From positions 558,001 through 622,000 of the forward strand of contig OZ025835.1 of assembly GCA_964019425.1 (NCBI GenBank): a stretch of 64,000 nucleotides of DNA. The letters are read 5' to 3'. A program made the translations under genes and the position numbers. Each line of letters begins with the position of its first letter. The stretch's first letter is position 1. Below the pieces are notes generated by a model, which saw nothing but the letters and a program-made list of their open reading frames with translations, was not told the origin of the DNA and did not search any database. Below, piece after piece: positions 32,217-42,339 of this stretch. The DNA is from Flectonema sp. DT1601 (taxonomy: Eukaryota; Euglenozoa; Diplonemea; Diplonemida; Diplonemidae).

Positions 32217-33710
32217 ATGGCAACTGACGGAAAGGACCATTTGTCGATCGTGATCTGCGGTCACGTTGACAGTGGAAAGTCGACCACCACTGGACGTCTT
32301 CTCTTCGAGTTGGGTGGAATCCCAGAGCGTGAGATGGAGAAGTTGAAGGCCGAGGCTGAGCGTCTCGGAAAGCAATCGTTCGCCTTCGCGTTCTACATGG
32401 ACCGTCAGAAGGAGGAGCGTGAGAGAGGTGTGACCATCGCCTGTACCACCAAGGAGTTCTTCACAGACAAGTGGCACTACACCGTCATCGACGCCCCAGG
32501 ACACAGAGATTTCATCAAGAACATGATCACTGGAGCCTCCCAGGCCGATGTTGCTCTTCTGATGGTTCCAGCTGACGGTAACTTCGTCAGTGCCATCGCC
32601 CGTGGAAACCACAAGGCCGGAGAGATCCAGGGACAGACTCGTCAGCACGCTCGTCTTATCAACTTGTTGGGAGTAAAGCAGTTGATCGTCGGAATCAACA
32701 AGATGGACTGTGATGTCGCCAAGTACAAGGAGGAGAGATTCACTGAGATCAAGGAAGAGATGAAGAGTATGCTTATCAAGACTGGATGGAAGAAGGACTT
32801 CGTTGAGAAGTCTGTTCCAGTCATCCCAATCTCAGGATGGATCGGAGACAACTTGTTGAAGAAGTCTGTGAAGATGGACTGGTGGAAGGGACAGGAAGTC
32901 CTCATTGGAGCTGATGAGAAGCTTCACATCAACACCCTCAGAGATGCTTTGAACGACATGGTTCGTATGCCTGAGCGTAAGAACGACGCCCCAATGAGAA
33001 TGCCTGTCTCGGGAGTCTACAAGGTGTGTTATATCTTCTTTTATTGGTGAGGGTGCTTTGTCGAATCACAAAACAAAAAAAATGAAAAACAATTAAAACA
33101 GATTAAGGGAGTTGGTGATGTCATCACTGGACGTGTTGAGCAGGGAATTGTCAAGCCTGGTGAGGAAGTTCTCTTCCTTCCAACCCACACTGCCGCCAAC
33201 GCGTGCACTGGAAAGGTTTTCACATGTGAAATGCACCACAAGCGAACTGACGAGGCCAAGGCTGGAGACAACGTTGGTCTTAACGTCAAGGGACTTAACA
33301 AGGACAACATGCCTCGTACCGGAGACGTGATGGTGTACAAGAAGGACGGATCCTTGAAGGAGGCCGGAACCTTCACTGCCCAGGTTCAGATCCTTGACCA
33401 CCCTGGTGAGTTGAAGGTTGGATACACTCCAGTATGCTTCGTGCGTACCGGAAGATCCGCCGTGAGAATGACTCAGTTGGTGTGGAAGATGGGTAAAGAA
33501 ACCGGAGGAAAGAAGGCTGAGGAACCCCACTGCCTGAAGGCTAACGAGATGGCTGAGGTTGTGTTCACCCCACAACAGCCACTTGTTGTTGACTCGTTCA
33601 AGAACTGCGAGGGTCTTTCCCGTGTCGCTATCATGGAAGGTAACGGTGTTGTCATGCTTGGAAAGGTTACCAAGACCACTGAGAAGGTTGCCGCCACCAA
33701 GAAGAAGTAG
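32217..33710 (+). CDS. EFL: Elongation factor-like GTPase EFL, copy 3
   Basis: join(32217..33023, 33102..33710), 471 residues. The intron is again 78 bp, almost identical to copy 1. Only silent changes were noticed against copy 1 (for example GCC to GCT in the codon before GDNVGL). The leader from CAG/CATTCATCGC to the ATG is the same as in all copies. Together with copies 4 and 5 it forms an uninterrupted run of three units. Confidence 0.95.
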
Positions 33711-34104
33711 ACTGGATTCTTTTTGGATGAATGCACTCTGACAAGCTATCCCTACGTCGAGTATGTCATTCAGCTGAGTAAGTTAACATTCTCGTATTCA
33801 CTTTTTCTGACTTATCCTCCTCATCAGTCACAAGTCTGTCATTCAGACTAACCTGTCACAGTCACAGTTCATATTCTAGTTCCAGTATTCTTCTTTTCTT
33901 ATTATTTAGTCCCTTCAGATGAAGGGTGTTCTCCTCCTCCAGTTCTCTCTCTTATCGTTTATCAAAAAAAAAAAAAAAAGACATTTGCTGGACTTGAAAG
34001 TACGTAATAATCCGCTCGCTTTGTTGACTCAAGAAGTGTAATAATTTGTGTTGTTGTAGTGTAATCCTTTCTCTTCGTTCAGCATTCATCGCAAACTTAT
34101 CAAC

Positions 34105-35598
34105 ATGGCAACTGACGGAAAGGACCATTTGTCGATCGTGATCTGCGGTCACGTTGACAGTGGAAAGTCGACCACCACTGGACGTCTTCTCTTCGAGTTG
34201 GGTGGAATCCCAGAGCGTGAGATGGAGAAGTTGAAGGCCGAGGCTGAGCGTCTCGGAAAGCAATCGTTCGCCTTCGCGTTCTACATGGACCGTCAGAAGG
34301 AGGAGCGTGAGAGAGGTGTGACCATCGCCTGTACCACCAAGGAGTTCTTCACAGACAAGTGGCACTACACCGTCATCGACGCTCCAGGACACAGAGATTT
34401 CATCAAGAACATGATCACTGGAGCCTCCCAGGCCGATGTTGCTCTTCTGATGGTTCCAGCTGACGGTAACTTCGTCAGTGCCATCGCCCGTGGAAACCAC
34501 AAGGCCGGAGAGATCCAGGGACAGACTCGTCAGCACGCTCGTCTTATCAACTTGTTGGGAGTAAAGCAGTTGATCGTCGGAATCAACAAGATGGACTGTG
34601 ATGTCGCCAAGTACAAGGAGGAGAGATTCACTGAGATCAAGGAAGAGATGAAGAGTATGCTTATCAAGACCGGATGGAAGAAGGACTTCGTTGAGAAGTC
34701 TGTTCCAGTCATCCCAATCTCAGGATGGATCGGAGACAACTTGTTGAAGAAGTCTGTGAAGATGGACTGGTGGAAGGGACAGGAAGTCCTCATTGGAGCT
34801 GATGAGAAGCTTCACATCAACACCCTCAGAGATGCCTTGAACGACATGGTTCGTATGCCTGAGCGTAAGAACGACGCCCCAATGAGAATGCCTGTCTCGG
34901 GAGTCTACAAGGTGTGTTATTTCTTCTTTTATTGGTGAGGGTGCTTTGTCGAATCACAAAACAAAAAAAATGAAAAACAATTAAAACAGATTAAGGGAGT
35001 TGGTGATGTCATCACTGGACGTGTTGAGCAGGGAATTGTCAAGCCTGGTGAGGAAGTTCTCTTCCTTCCAACCCACACTGCCGCCAACGCGTGCACTGGA
35101 AAGGTTTTCACATGTGAAATGCACCACAAGCGAACTGACGAGGCCAAGGCTGGAGACAACGTTGGTCTTAACGTCAAGGGACTTAACAAGGACAACATGC
35201 CTCGTACCGGAGACGTGATGGTGTACAAGAAGGACGGATCCTTGAAGGAGGCCGGAACCTTCACTGCCCAGGTTCAGATCCTTGACCACCCTGGTGAGTT
35301 GAAGGTTGGATACACTCCAGTATGCTTCGTTCGTACCGGAAGATCCGCCGTGAGAATGACTCAGTTGGTGTGGAAGATGGGTAAAGAGACCGGAGGAAAG
35401 AAGGCTGAGGAACCCCACTGCCTGAAGGCTAACGAGATGGCTGAGGTTGTGTTCACCCCACAACAGCCACTTGTTGTTGACTCGTTCAAGAACTGCGAGG
35501 GTCTTTCCCGTGTCGCTATCATGGAAGGTAACGGTGTTGTCATGCTTGGAAAGGTTACCAAGACCACTGAGAAGGTTGCCGCCACCAAGAAGAAGTAG
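34105..35598 (+). CDS. EFL: Elongation factor-like GTPase EFL, copy 4
   Basis: join(34105..34911, 34990..35598), 471 residues, same predicted protein. Its intron starts GTGTGTTATTTC where the others read GTGTGTTATATC. It carries its own silent variants, for example GACGCTCCA in the G3 motif (shared with copy 5) and TTCGTTCGT near 35,326. The poly-A run in the spacer before it is one or two bases longer than in the other spacers, which explains the 1,888 bp spacing. Confidence 0.95.
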
Positions 35599-35991
35599 AC
35601 TGGATTCTTTTTGGATGAATGCACTCTGACAAGCTATCCCTACGTCGAGTATGTCATTCAGCTGAGTAAGTTAACATTCTCGTATTCACTTTTTCTGACT
35701 TATCCTCCTCATCAGTCACAAGTCTGTCATTCAGACTAACCTGTCACAGTCACAGTTCATATTCTAGTTCCAGTATTCTTCTTTTCTTATTATTTAGTCC
35801 CTTCAGATGAAGGGTGTTCTCCTCCTCCAGTTCTCTCTCTTATCGTTTATCAAAAAAAAAAAAAAAGACATTTGCTGGACTTGAAAGTACGTAATAATCC
35901 GCTCGCTTTGTTGACTCAAGAAGTGTAATAATTTGTGTTGTTGTAGTGTAATCCTTTCTCTTCGTTCAGCATTCATCGCAAACTTATCAAC

Positions 35992-37485
35992 ATGGCAACT
36001 GACGGAAAGGACCATTTGTCGATCGTGATCTGCGGTCACGTTGACAGTGGAAAGTCGACCACCACTGGACGTCTTCTCTTCGAGTTGGGTGGAATCCCAG
36101 AGCGTGAGATGGAGAAGTTGAAGGCCGAGGCTGAGCGTCTCGGAAAGCAATCGTTCGCCTTCGCGTTCTACATGGACCGTCAGAAGGAGGAGCGTGAGAG
36201 AGGTGTGACCATCGCCTGTACTACCAAGGAGTTCTTCACAGACAAGTGGCACTACACCGTCATCGACGCTCCAGGACACAGAGATTTCATCAAGAACATG
36301 ATCACTGGAGCCTCCCAGGCCGATGTTGCTCTTCTGATGGTTCCAGCTGACGGTAACTTCGTCAGTGCCATCGCCCGTGGAAACCACAAGGCCGGAGAGA
36401 TCCAGGGACAGACTCGTCAGCACGCTCGTCTTATCAACTTGTTGGGAGTAAAGCAGTTGATCGTCGGAATCAACAAGATGGACTGTGATGTCGCCAAGTA
36501 CAAGGAGGAGAGATTCACTGAGATCAAGGAAGAGATGAAGAGTATGCTTATCAAGACTGGATGGAAGAAGGACTTCGTTGAGAAGTCTGTTCCAGTCATC
36601 CCAATCTCAGGATGGATCGGAGACAACTTGTTGAAGAAGTCTGTGAAGATGGACTGGTGGAAGGGACAGGAAGTCCTCATTGGAGCTGATGAGAAGCTTC
36701 ACATCAACACCCTCAGAGATGCTTTGAACGACATGGTTCGTATGCCTGAGCGTAAGAACGACGCCCCAATGAGAATGCCTGTCTCGGGAGTCTACAAGGT
36801 GTGTTATATCTTCTTTTATTGGTGAGGGTACTTTATCGAATCACAAAACAAAAAAAATGAAAAACAATTAAAACAGATTAAGGGAGTTGGTGATGTCATC
36901 ACTGGACGTGTTGAGCAGGGAATTGTCAAGCCTGGTGAGGAAGTTCTCTTCCTTCCAACCCACACTGCCGCCAACGCGTGCACTGGAAAGGTTTTCACAT
37001 GTGAAATGCACCACAAGCGAACTGACGAGGCCAAGGCTGGAGACAACGTTGGTCTTAACGTCAAGGGACTTAACAAGGACAACATGCCTCGTACCGGAGA
37101 CGTGATGGTGTACAAGAAGGACGGATCCTTGAAGGAGGCCGGAACCTTCACTGCTCAGGTTCAGATCCTTGACCACCCTGGTGAGTTGAAGGTTGGATAC
37201 ACTCCAGTATGCTTCGTGCGTACCGGAAGATCCGCCGTGAGAATGACTCAGTTGGTATGGAAGATGGGTAAAGAGACCGGAGGAAAGAAGGCTGAGGAAC
37301 CCCACTGCCTGAAGGCTAACGAGATGGCTGAGGTTGTGTTCACCCCACAACAGCCACTTGTTGTTGACTCGTTCAAGAACTGCGAGGGTCTTTCCCGTGT
37401 CGCTATCATGGAAGGTAACGGTGTTGTCATGCTTGGAAAGGTTACCAAGACCACTGAGAAGGTTGCCGCCACCAAGAAGAAGTAG
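35992..37485 (+). CDS. EFL: Elongation factor-like GTPase EFL, copy 5 (last)
   Basis: join(35992..36798, 36877..37485), 471 residues, same predicted protein. The intron (36799-36876) has two private changes (GGGTACTTTATC). It shares GACGCTCCA with copy 4. Unit homology stops 51 bases after its stop codon, marking the end of the array; the DNA beyond is unrelated to the spacers. Confidence 0.95.
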
Positions 37486-37851
37486 ACTGGATTCTTTTTG
37501 GATGAATGCACTCTGACAAGCTATCCCTACGTCGAGAATGTTTTGCATTGTTTATTGTTGTGAACATTTAGTTGATAAAACTAAAATTACTTCTTATCAA
37601 GACTCATGTAAGATACTTACCTGAGTTAGTGATGATGTATCATGGAAGGTTTATGGATTAATAGGAGGTCAGCGGATTAATGTGAAGAATTTATTGATTA
37701 AATAGCAGCAGTTTTTTGTAAAGTCTGTTTTAGAAAAAGTATTTTTCTTCCCCCAGAGATTACTAAGATCAATTAATGGAATATTTTTTACTCTCGTCAG
37801 GTGGTGAGTTTGTCATATAATTCATTCTTGTTAGCTTCCAAACAACAAATA
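37486..37851. other. Spacer between EFL array and secreted-protein pair
   Basis: The first 51 bases are EFL 3' UTR shared with the array; the rest is unique A/T-rich DNA. It ends with CTCGTCAG at 37,800 and TTGTTAG (AG at 37,833-37,834). The second is where similarity to the next paralog begins. Confidence 0.5.
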
Positions 37852-39177
37852 ATGACGAACTCAATGAAACTTCTCCTGTTACTGGTGCTGATTGCTTTCG
37901 TAGCCGCCGATCCGAAGATGGATATAGATCTGACGTCTGACAATGTGCCGGGTGTTGGTTCTCATGTAGTCGCAGTGTACGGAGGGTTTGTGGTAACCTG
38001 GTTGACTAACAGAGACGCTAACGATAAGCAATTCATCTACCTGCAAGGGTACAATGAAGATGGTATTCGAATGGGAGATAGCGTCGTCATCTGTGAGATT
38101 ATCACTCACTCGACAATTCCTGAGATTGCAGGAGGATTGTTCAGTAATCGATTCATGGTTGCTTTCGTATTCGACAATGAGATATTCCGAGTAGACGGTT
38201 TGTTATTTGAGTATGGAATTGAATTGATTTCAGCACCTTGTCCAGCAGGTACAGATATCCCAAGACCCGTTCATTACACGATGAGAGTTAGTAGTACTTC
38301 AGATGCTTCATTCTTTGTACTCGCATCCTCACGTTACGAAGGAACGAAGACTACTGGAATCTTCTTGAGAATCTACGATGGGGAAGATATCTTTTCTGAT
38401 CCAACACCAATTCATGTGAGTACTCATCTACTGATGTCACAGAATAACCCAGACGTAACAATCCTTGATGACTTAACAATAGTTGTAGTGTGGCAAGATG
38501 TTCAATCACATGGGATCTACATGATGAGGTACTCAAGACAAGGGTTTCCACTCAGTCGGGCGATGAGGGTGACCCGCATGGTATCAGAGGCGAATGCACC
38601 GACGGTGACGAGTCTCAGCACCGGGTACGTCGTTGGTTGGAAGGACAAGACTGTTCAGTGGTATCCAATTGTTGGTGGTTTCAAACTCACTATTATGCAA
38701 TCATTCATTCAGGTGTTCAGCAACGACGGTACAGCCATTGGAGAACCATTTCTGGTTGCCGAGAACGGTGCTTACAAGGGAAACTCCATGTCTGTGATTG
38801 CGTGTGAGGATGACACTGTGTGGGCGGCATTCGCAGCAAATGGACGAGTCCATGCGAAACACTTCGACTTGTCAGGTAATGAAGTACAAGAAGAAGTAAT
38901 AATTCACGGTCATGTTACTCTAAGTCATCAACATCTTCGTGTTGGTTTAACTAACTACCGTGAGACTGGTTTGATAATTACATTCGGATCAGGTTTAGAA
39001 ATGCCAATCGCAACGTATTGGTGGAGTGGTAAAGATAACACACCTGTATTCAATCCATATCATGTCAGTGGAGGTAATTCTTTGGATTTGTTTAACAACA
39101 GTCGTTTTAACTTCACCGATGCGCAGGTACCACTTGCTCCATGGGCTGCTGAAGACAACACTGCCAACACGGCTTAA
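37852..39177 (+). CDS. Secreted beta-propeller-like protein, paralog 1
   Basis: 441 residues. The N-terminus MTNSMKLLLLLVLIAFVAA is a signal peptide, cut before DPKMDIDL. The mature part consists of repeated blade-like units of the form (V/I)xxxxxGFVVTW...D...IYLQGYNEDG...G. These recall the W-containing repeats in bacterial secreted repeat proteins (aLadGGfvvtW...DGdg-type), but here there are no calcium-binding RTX nonapeptides. N-glycosylation sites occur near the C-terminus (FNNSRFNFT). It is probably secreted or surface-associated; ligand and role are unknown. The ATG at 37852 is chosen because the signal peptide starts there and because paralog similarity starts only 17 bases upstream. 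It is intronless. The next gene encodes the same protein except for one Leu/Gln difference noticed (STHLLMSQ here). Confidence 0.8.
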   Translation: MTNSMKLLLLLVLIAFVAADPKMDIDLTSDNVPGVGSHVVAVYGGFVVTWLTNRDANDKQFIYLQGYNEDGIRMGDSVVICEIITHSTIPEIAGGLFSNRFMVAFVFDNEIFRVDGLLFEYGIELISAPCPAGTDIPRPVHYTMRVSSTSDASFFVLASSRYEGTKTTGIFLRIYDGEDIFSDPTPIHVSTHLLMSQNNPDVTILDDLTIVVVWQDVQSHGIYMMRYSRQGFPLSRAMRVTRMVSEANAPTVTSLSTGYVVGWKDKTVQWYPIVGGFKLTIMQSFIQVFSNDGTAIGEPFLVAENGAYKGNSMSVIACEDDTVWAAFAANGRVHAKHFDLSGNEVQEEVIIHGHVTLSHQHLRVGLTNYRETGLIITFGSGLEMPIATYWWSGKDNTPVFNPYHVSGGNSLDLFNNSRFNFTDAQVPLAPWAAEDNTANTA

Positions 39178-39964
39178 ATATATGATGTGGGAACACTGCA
39201 TTGATCCCACTGAGTTATCCTGCAATTCAAGTATGAAGGACTAACTACGTGTTACGCAATGCTAATATTAACTTCCTCTCTCTTTTATTTCTTAATTTTT
39301 ATGTTTTTTTCTTTTTTTTGCATAAACATCACTACTGTTCAAGCTCACTTGTATGCGCGTACTTGTACTCTGGGTGTTGTTTTGTTCTTTATTGGCTCCG
39401 AAAAAAGAGAATAAAAAAAAAAACTTTTATTTCCAAGTTCTTTATTATTATTATTATTATTATTTGAAATAAAGTATGGCAGCAAATTGAAAGATGGAAA
39501 TATTTTCTCTTTTTTTGAAAACTTTTTGAAATTTTAATACTGTTCTTGTCTATGAGTTGGTACCTGACGACTATTAAAAAATAAAGCTTAAAGTTTGTGT
39601 GCTTTTCTTTGGTTGTCAAATATCGCTAATTACTAAGGGAGTAAAGATATTTTATAAGGTTTGCCTTTTTTTTTTTTTTTTTTTTTTAAATGTGCTGTAG
39701 CAAGCGAGTAAAAGCTTTAGTTCGTGTGCTTTCTCGCTGTCTGTGGTGCTGATGATTATGAGTGTGATTGTTTTACTTGAATTTGTTGGCTCTCACCTCT
39801 CTTTTCTTTTGTATGACAAAAACCGAAATAAAGGCAATGAAACTTATCAGTTGAAATCGTAACCAATACGAATAACTGTGTTGTTACTTGTTGTCAGGTT
39901 TAGTCGGTTATTTATTTTCATGACTTTGAATTCCTTCCTTCCGTTAGCTTCCAAACAACAAATA
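39178..39964. other. Spacer between the two near-identical secreted-protein genes
   Basis: About 39 bases after the stop are shared with the downstream paralog; the remainder is unique. It has poly-T (39,668-39,687) and ATT/ATA microsatellite-like sequence (39,446-39,463). It ends with CCGTTAG (AG at 39,946-39,947), where similarity to paralog 1 resumes. Confidence 0.5.
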
Positions 39965-41290
39965 ATGACGAACTCAATGAAACTTCTCCTGTTGCTGGTG
40001 CTGATTGCTTTCGTAGCCGCCGATCCGAAGATGGATATAGATCTGACGTCTGACAATGTGCCGGGTGTTGGTTCTCATGTAGTCGCAGTGTACGGAGGGT
40101 TTGTAGTAACCTGGTTGACTAACAGAGACGCTAACGATAAGCAATTCATCTACCTGCAGGGGTACAATGAAGATGGTATTCGAATGGGAGATAGCGTCGT
40201 CATCTGTGAGATTATCACTCACTCGACAATTCCTGAGATTGCAGGAGGATTGTTCAGTAATCGATTCATGGTTGCTTTCGTATTCGACAATGAGATATTC
40301 CGAGTAGACGGTTTGTTATTTGAGTATGGAATTGAATTGATTTCAGCACCTTGTCCAGCAGGTACGGATATCCCAAGACCTGTTCATTACACGATGAGAG
40401 TTAGTAGTACTTCGGATGCTTCATTCTTTGTACTCGCATCCTCACGTTACGAAGGAACGAAGACTACTGGAATCTTCTTGAGAATCTACGATGGGGAAGA
40501 TATCTTTTCTGATCCAACACCAATTCATGTGAGTACTCATCAACTGATGTCACAGAATAACCCAGACGTAACAATCCTTGATGACTTAACAATAGTTGTA
40601 GTGTGGCAAGATGTTCAATCACATGGGATCTACATGATGAGATACTCAAGACAAGGGTTTCCACTCAGTCGGGCGATGAGGGTGACCCGCATGGTGTCGG
40701 AGGCGAATGCACCGACGGTGACGAGTCTCAGCACCGGGTACGTCGTTGGTTGGAAGGACAAGACTGTTCAGTGGTATCCAATTGTTGGTGGTTTCAAACT
40801 CACTATTATGCAATCATTCATTCAGGTGTTCAGCAACGACGGTACAGCCATTGGAGAACCATTTCTGGTTGCCGAGAACGGTGCTTACAAGGGAAACTCC
40901 ATGTCTGTGATTGCGTGTGAGGATGACACTGTGTGGGCGGCATTCGCAGCAAATGGACGAGTCCATGCGAAACACTTTGACTTGTCAGGTAATGAAGTAC
41001 AAGAAGAAGTAATAATTCACGGTCATGTTACTCTAAGTCATCAACATCTTCGTGTTGGTTTAACTAACTACCGTGAGACTGGTTTGATAATTACATTCGG
41101 ATCAGGTTTAGAAATGCCAATCGCAACGTATTGGTGGAGTGGTAAAGATAACACACCTGTATTCAATCCATATCATGTCAGTGGAGGTAATTCTTTGGAT
41201 TTGTTTAACAACAGTCGTTTTAACTTCACCGATGCGCAGGTACCACTTGCTCCATGGGCTGCTGAAGACAACACTGCCAACACGGCTTAA
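39965..41290 (+). CDS. Secreted beta-propeller-like protein, paralog 2
   Basis: 441 residues, the same architecture as paralog 1 and the same residues apart from STHQLMSQ. The coding DNA differs at only a handful of mostly silent sites, while the flanks are unrelated. Similarity runs from CTTCCAAACAAC just after the TTAG at 39,947 to about 39 bases past the stop. This pattern points to gene conversion confined to the transcribed segment, or a very precise recent duplication. An upstream in-frame ATG (39,920) would add residues ahead of the signal peptide and is unlikely to be the start. Confidence 0.8.
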   Translation: MTNSMKLLLLLVLIAFVAADPKMDIDLTSDNVPGVGSHVVAVYGGFVVTWLTNRDANDKQFIYLQGYNEDGIRMGDSVVICEIITHSTIPEIAGGLFSNRFMVAFVFDNEIFRVDGLLFEYGIELISAPCPAGTDIPRPVHYTMRVSSTSDASFFVLASSRYEGTKTTGIFLRIYDGEDIFSDPTPIHVSTHQLMSQNNPDVTILDDLTIVVVWQDVQSHGIYMMRYSRQGFPLSRAMRVTRMVSEANAPTVTSLSTGYVVGWKDKTVQWYPIVGGFKLTIMQSFIQVFSNDGTAIGEPFLVAENGAYKGNSMSVIACEDDTVWAAFAANGRVHAKHFDLSGNEVQEEVIIHGHVTLSHQHLRVGLTNYRETGLIITFGSGLEMPIATYWWSGKDNTPVFNPYHVSGGNSLDLFNNSRFNFTDAQVPLAPWAAEDNTANTA

Positions 41291-42339
41291 ATATAAGATA
41301 CGAGAACGCTGCATTGATCCCACTGAGTTTGCGGGTCTGCCGAGAATGTTTAGAATACTTCAGAAGAATGAAGAAACTTCTAAATTTATAAATTTCCCGT
41401 TTAGCAAAAATTACATCTAACCCAAAGCCCACTAAGTATGATTGGGATCGCGGAGTAGATGTTTATTTTTGTTTTTTTTTTCCTTTTTTTTAGTAATTTC
41501 CTTTCCTCTAGTATGTTTATAATCAGCTAATACCTGCTGATTTTTTCTATTATTGTTTTCACTTTCGCCACCTGAGTTGGTGGATGCATCTTTTCCTCTC
41601 TCTTTACTTTACAACTGTGATGATACTACTTGTTTTATTTTGTTTATTTTCATCTTTCTTCTCGACTTTAGTTCGTGTTGTCTTGTTGATAGATGTCTTT
41701 ATAATTAATTTTGACTTGTTGTAAATCTTTTCTAATATTCATAATAAATACATTTCAAAGCAACTCTTTTAGAGTGTAAGATATTATGGTTTATGTATGT
41801 GTCTTTTTCCACACTTTTTTTTTTTTTTTTTTAAAAAAAGATTCTTATTGTCGAATAACTACATTGCAAAGAGTTATAGTTAGTGTACTCTTCCTGTATT
41901 AGCGATCGAATACGAAGAATCTCTTTTTTAAAATTATTAGTAGACATCTGGTGGTAATATTTCATATAACAAGGTGAAAAACACATCCAAATGAACTGCT
42001 GCAGAAGTTTTTGAGTGTTTTACTCTTCACAGTTTCCCCTCATTATAGAAAATAACATGTCACTCTTAGGACTGATATTAACATGCCATGCTGCGATCAA
42101 CGTTGGAGTGGGAACAACAACTTCCCTAAGAGTCTGATACTTCTCTTCTTTCTTTTTTTTTATGTTCGATTCCGTCCGAGAGTACTTTTTTCAGTTTGTA
42201 TTATCATTTTGATATAGCAGAGGGTCCTCATGAACTACGTTTACTTCATTTTAAGATATTGCTGGTAAACTTTGTTATTCCCCTTTTCTATTTCTCTTCA
42301 GTTTTATATAATAAATAAGAAAAAAAAAAAAAAAACCTG
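41291..42339. other. Intergenic region
   Basis: No gene. A/T-rich with a T run next to an A run at about 41,815-41,839. It ends with a pyrimidine tract TTTCTCTTCAG (AG at 42,300-42,301) and an A run directly before the next start. Confidence 0.5.

Larger units (their letters stand above)
26959..37536 (+). repeat. Tandem array of five EFL genes
   Basis: The repeat unit is about 1,887 bp (ATG to ATG: 1,887, 3,349, 1,888 and 1,887; the long interval contains the 1.46 kb insertion). Homology between units covers coding sequence, intron and the 393 bp spacers (28475-28867, 31824-32216, 33711-34104, 35599-35991). Spacers carry the 3' UTR, a poly-A run of about 15, and a pyrimidine tract ending CGTTCAG 22 bases before each ATG. 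At the left edge homology begins at CAG/CATTCATCGC (26,958/26,959). At the right edge it stops at 37,536, 51 bases after the last stop codon. Units differ only at scattered, apparently synonymous positions, which fits recent amplification or ongoing homogenisation. Confidence 0.95.

Noticed and set aside
26981-37485. Calling the five GTPase genes EF-1alpha
   Set aside because: GTPase motifs are shared, but the segments after G1 and throughout domains 1-3 (for example GGIPEREMEKLK, GNHKAGEIQGQTRQHAR, KNCEGLSRVA) are those of EFL.
26912-37548. Long minus-strand frames (160-226 codons) repeated across the EFL array
   Set aside because: Antisense shadows produced by the strong codon bias of EFL; they recur identically wherever EFL coding sequence occurs.
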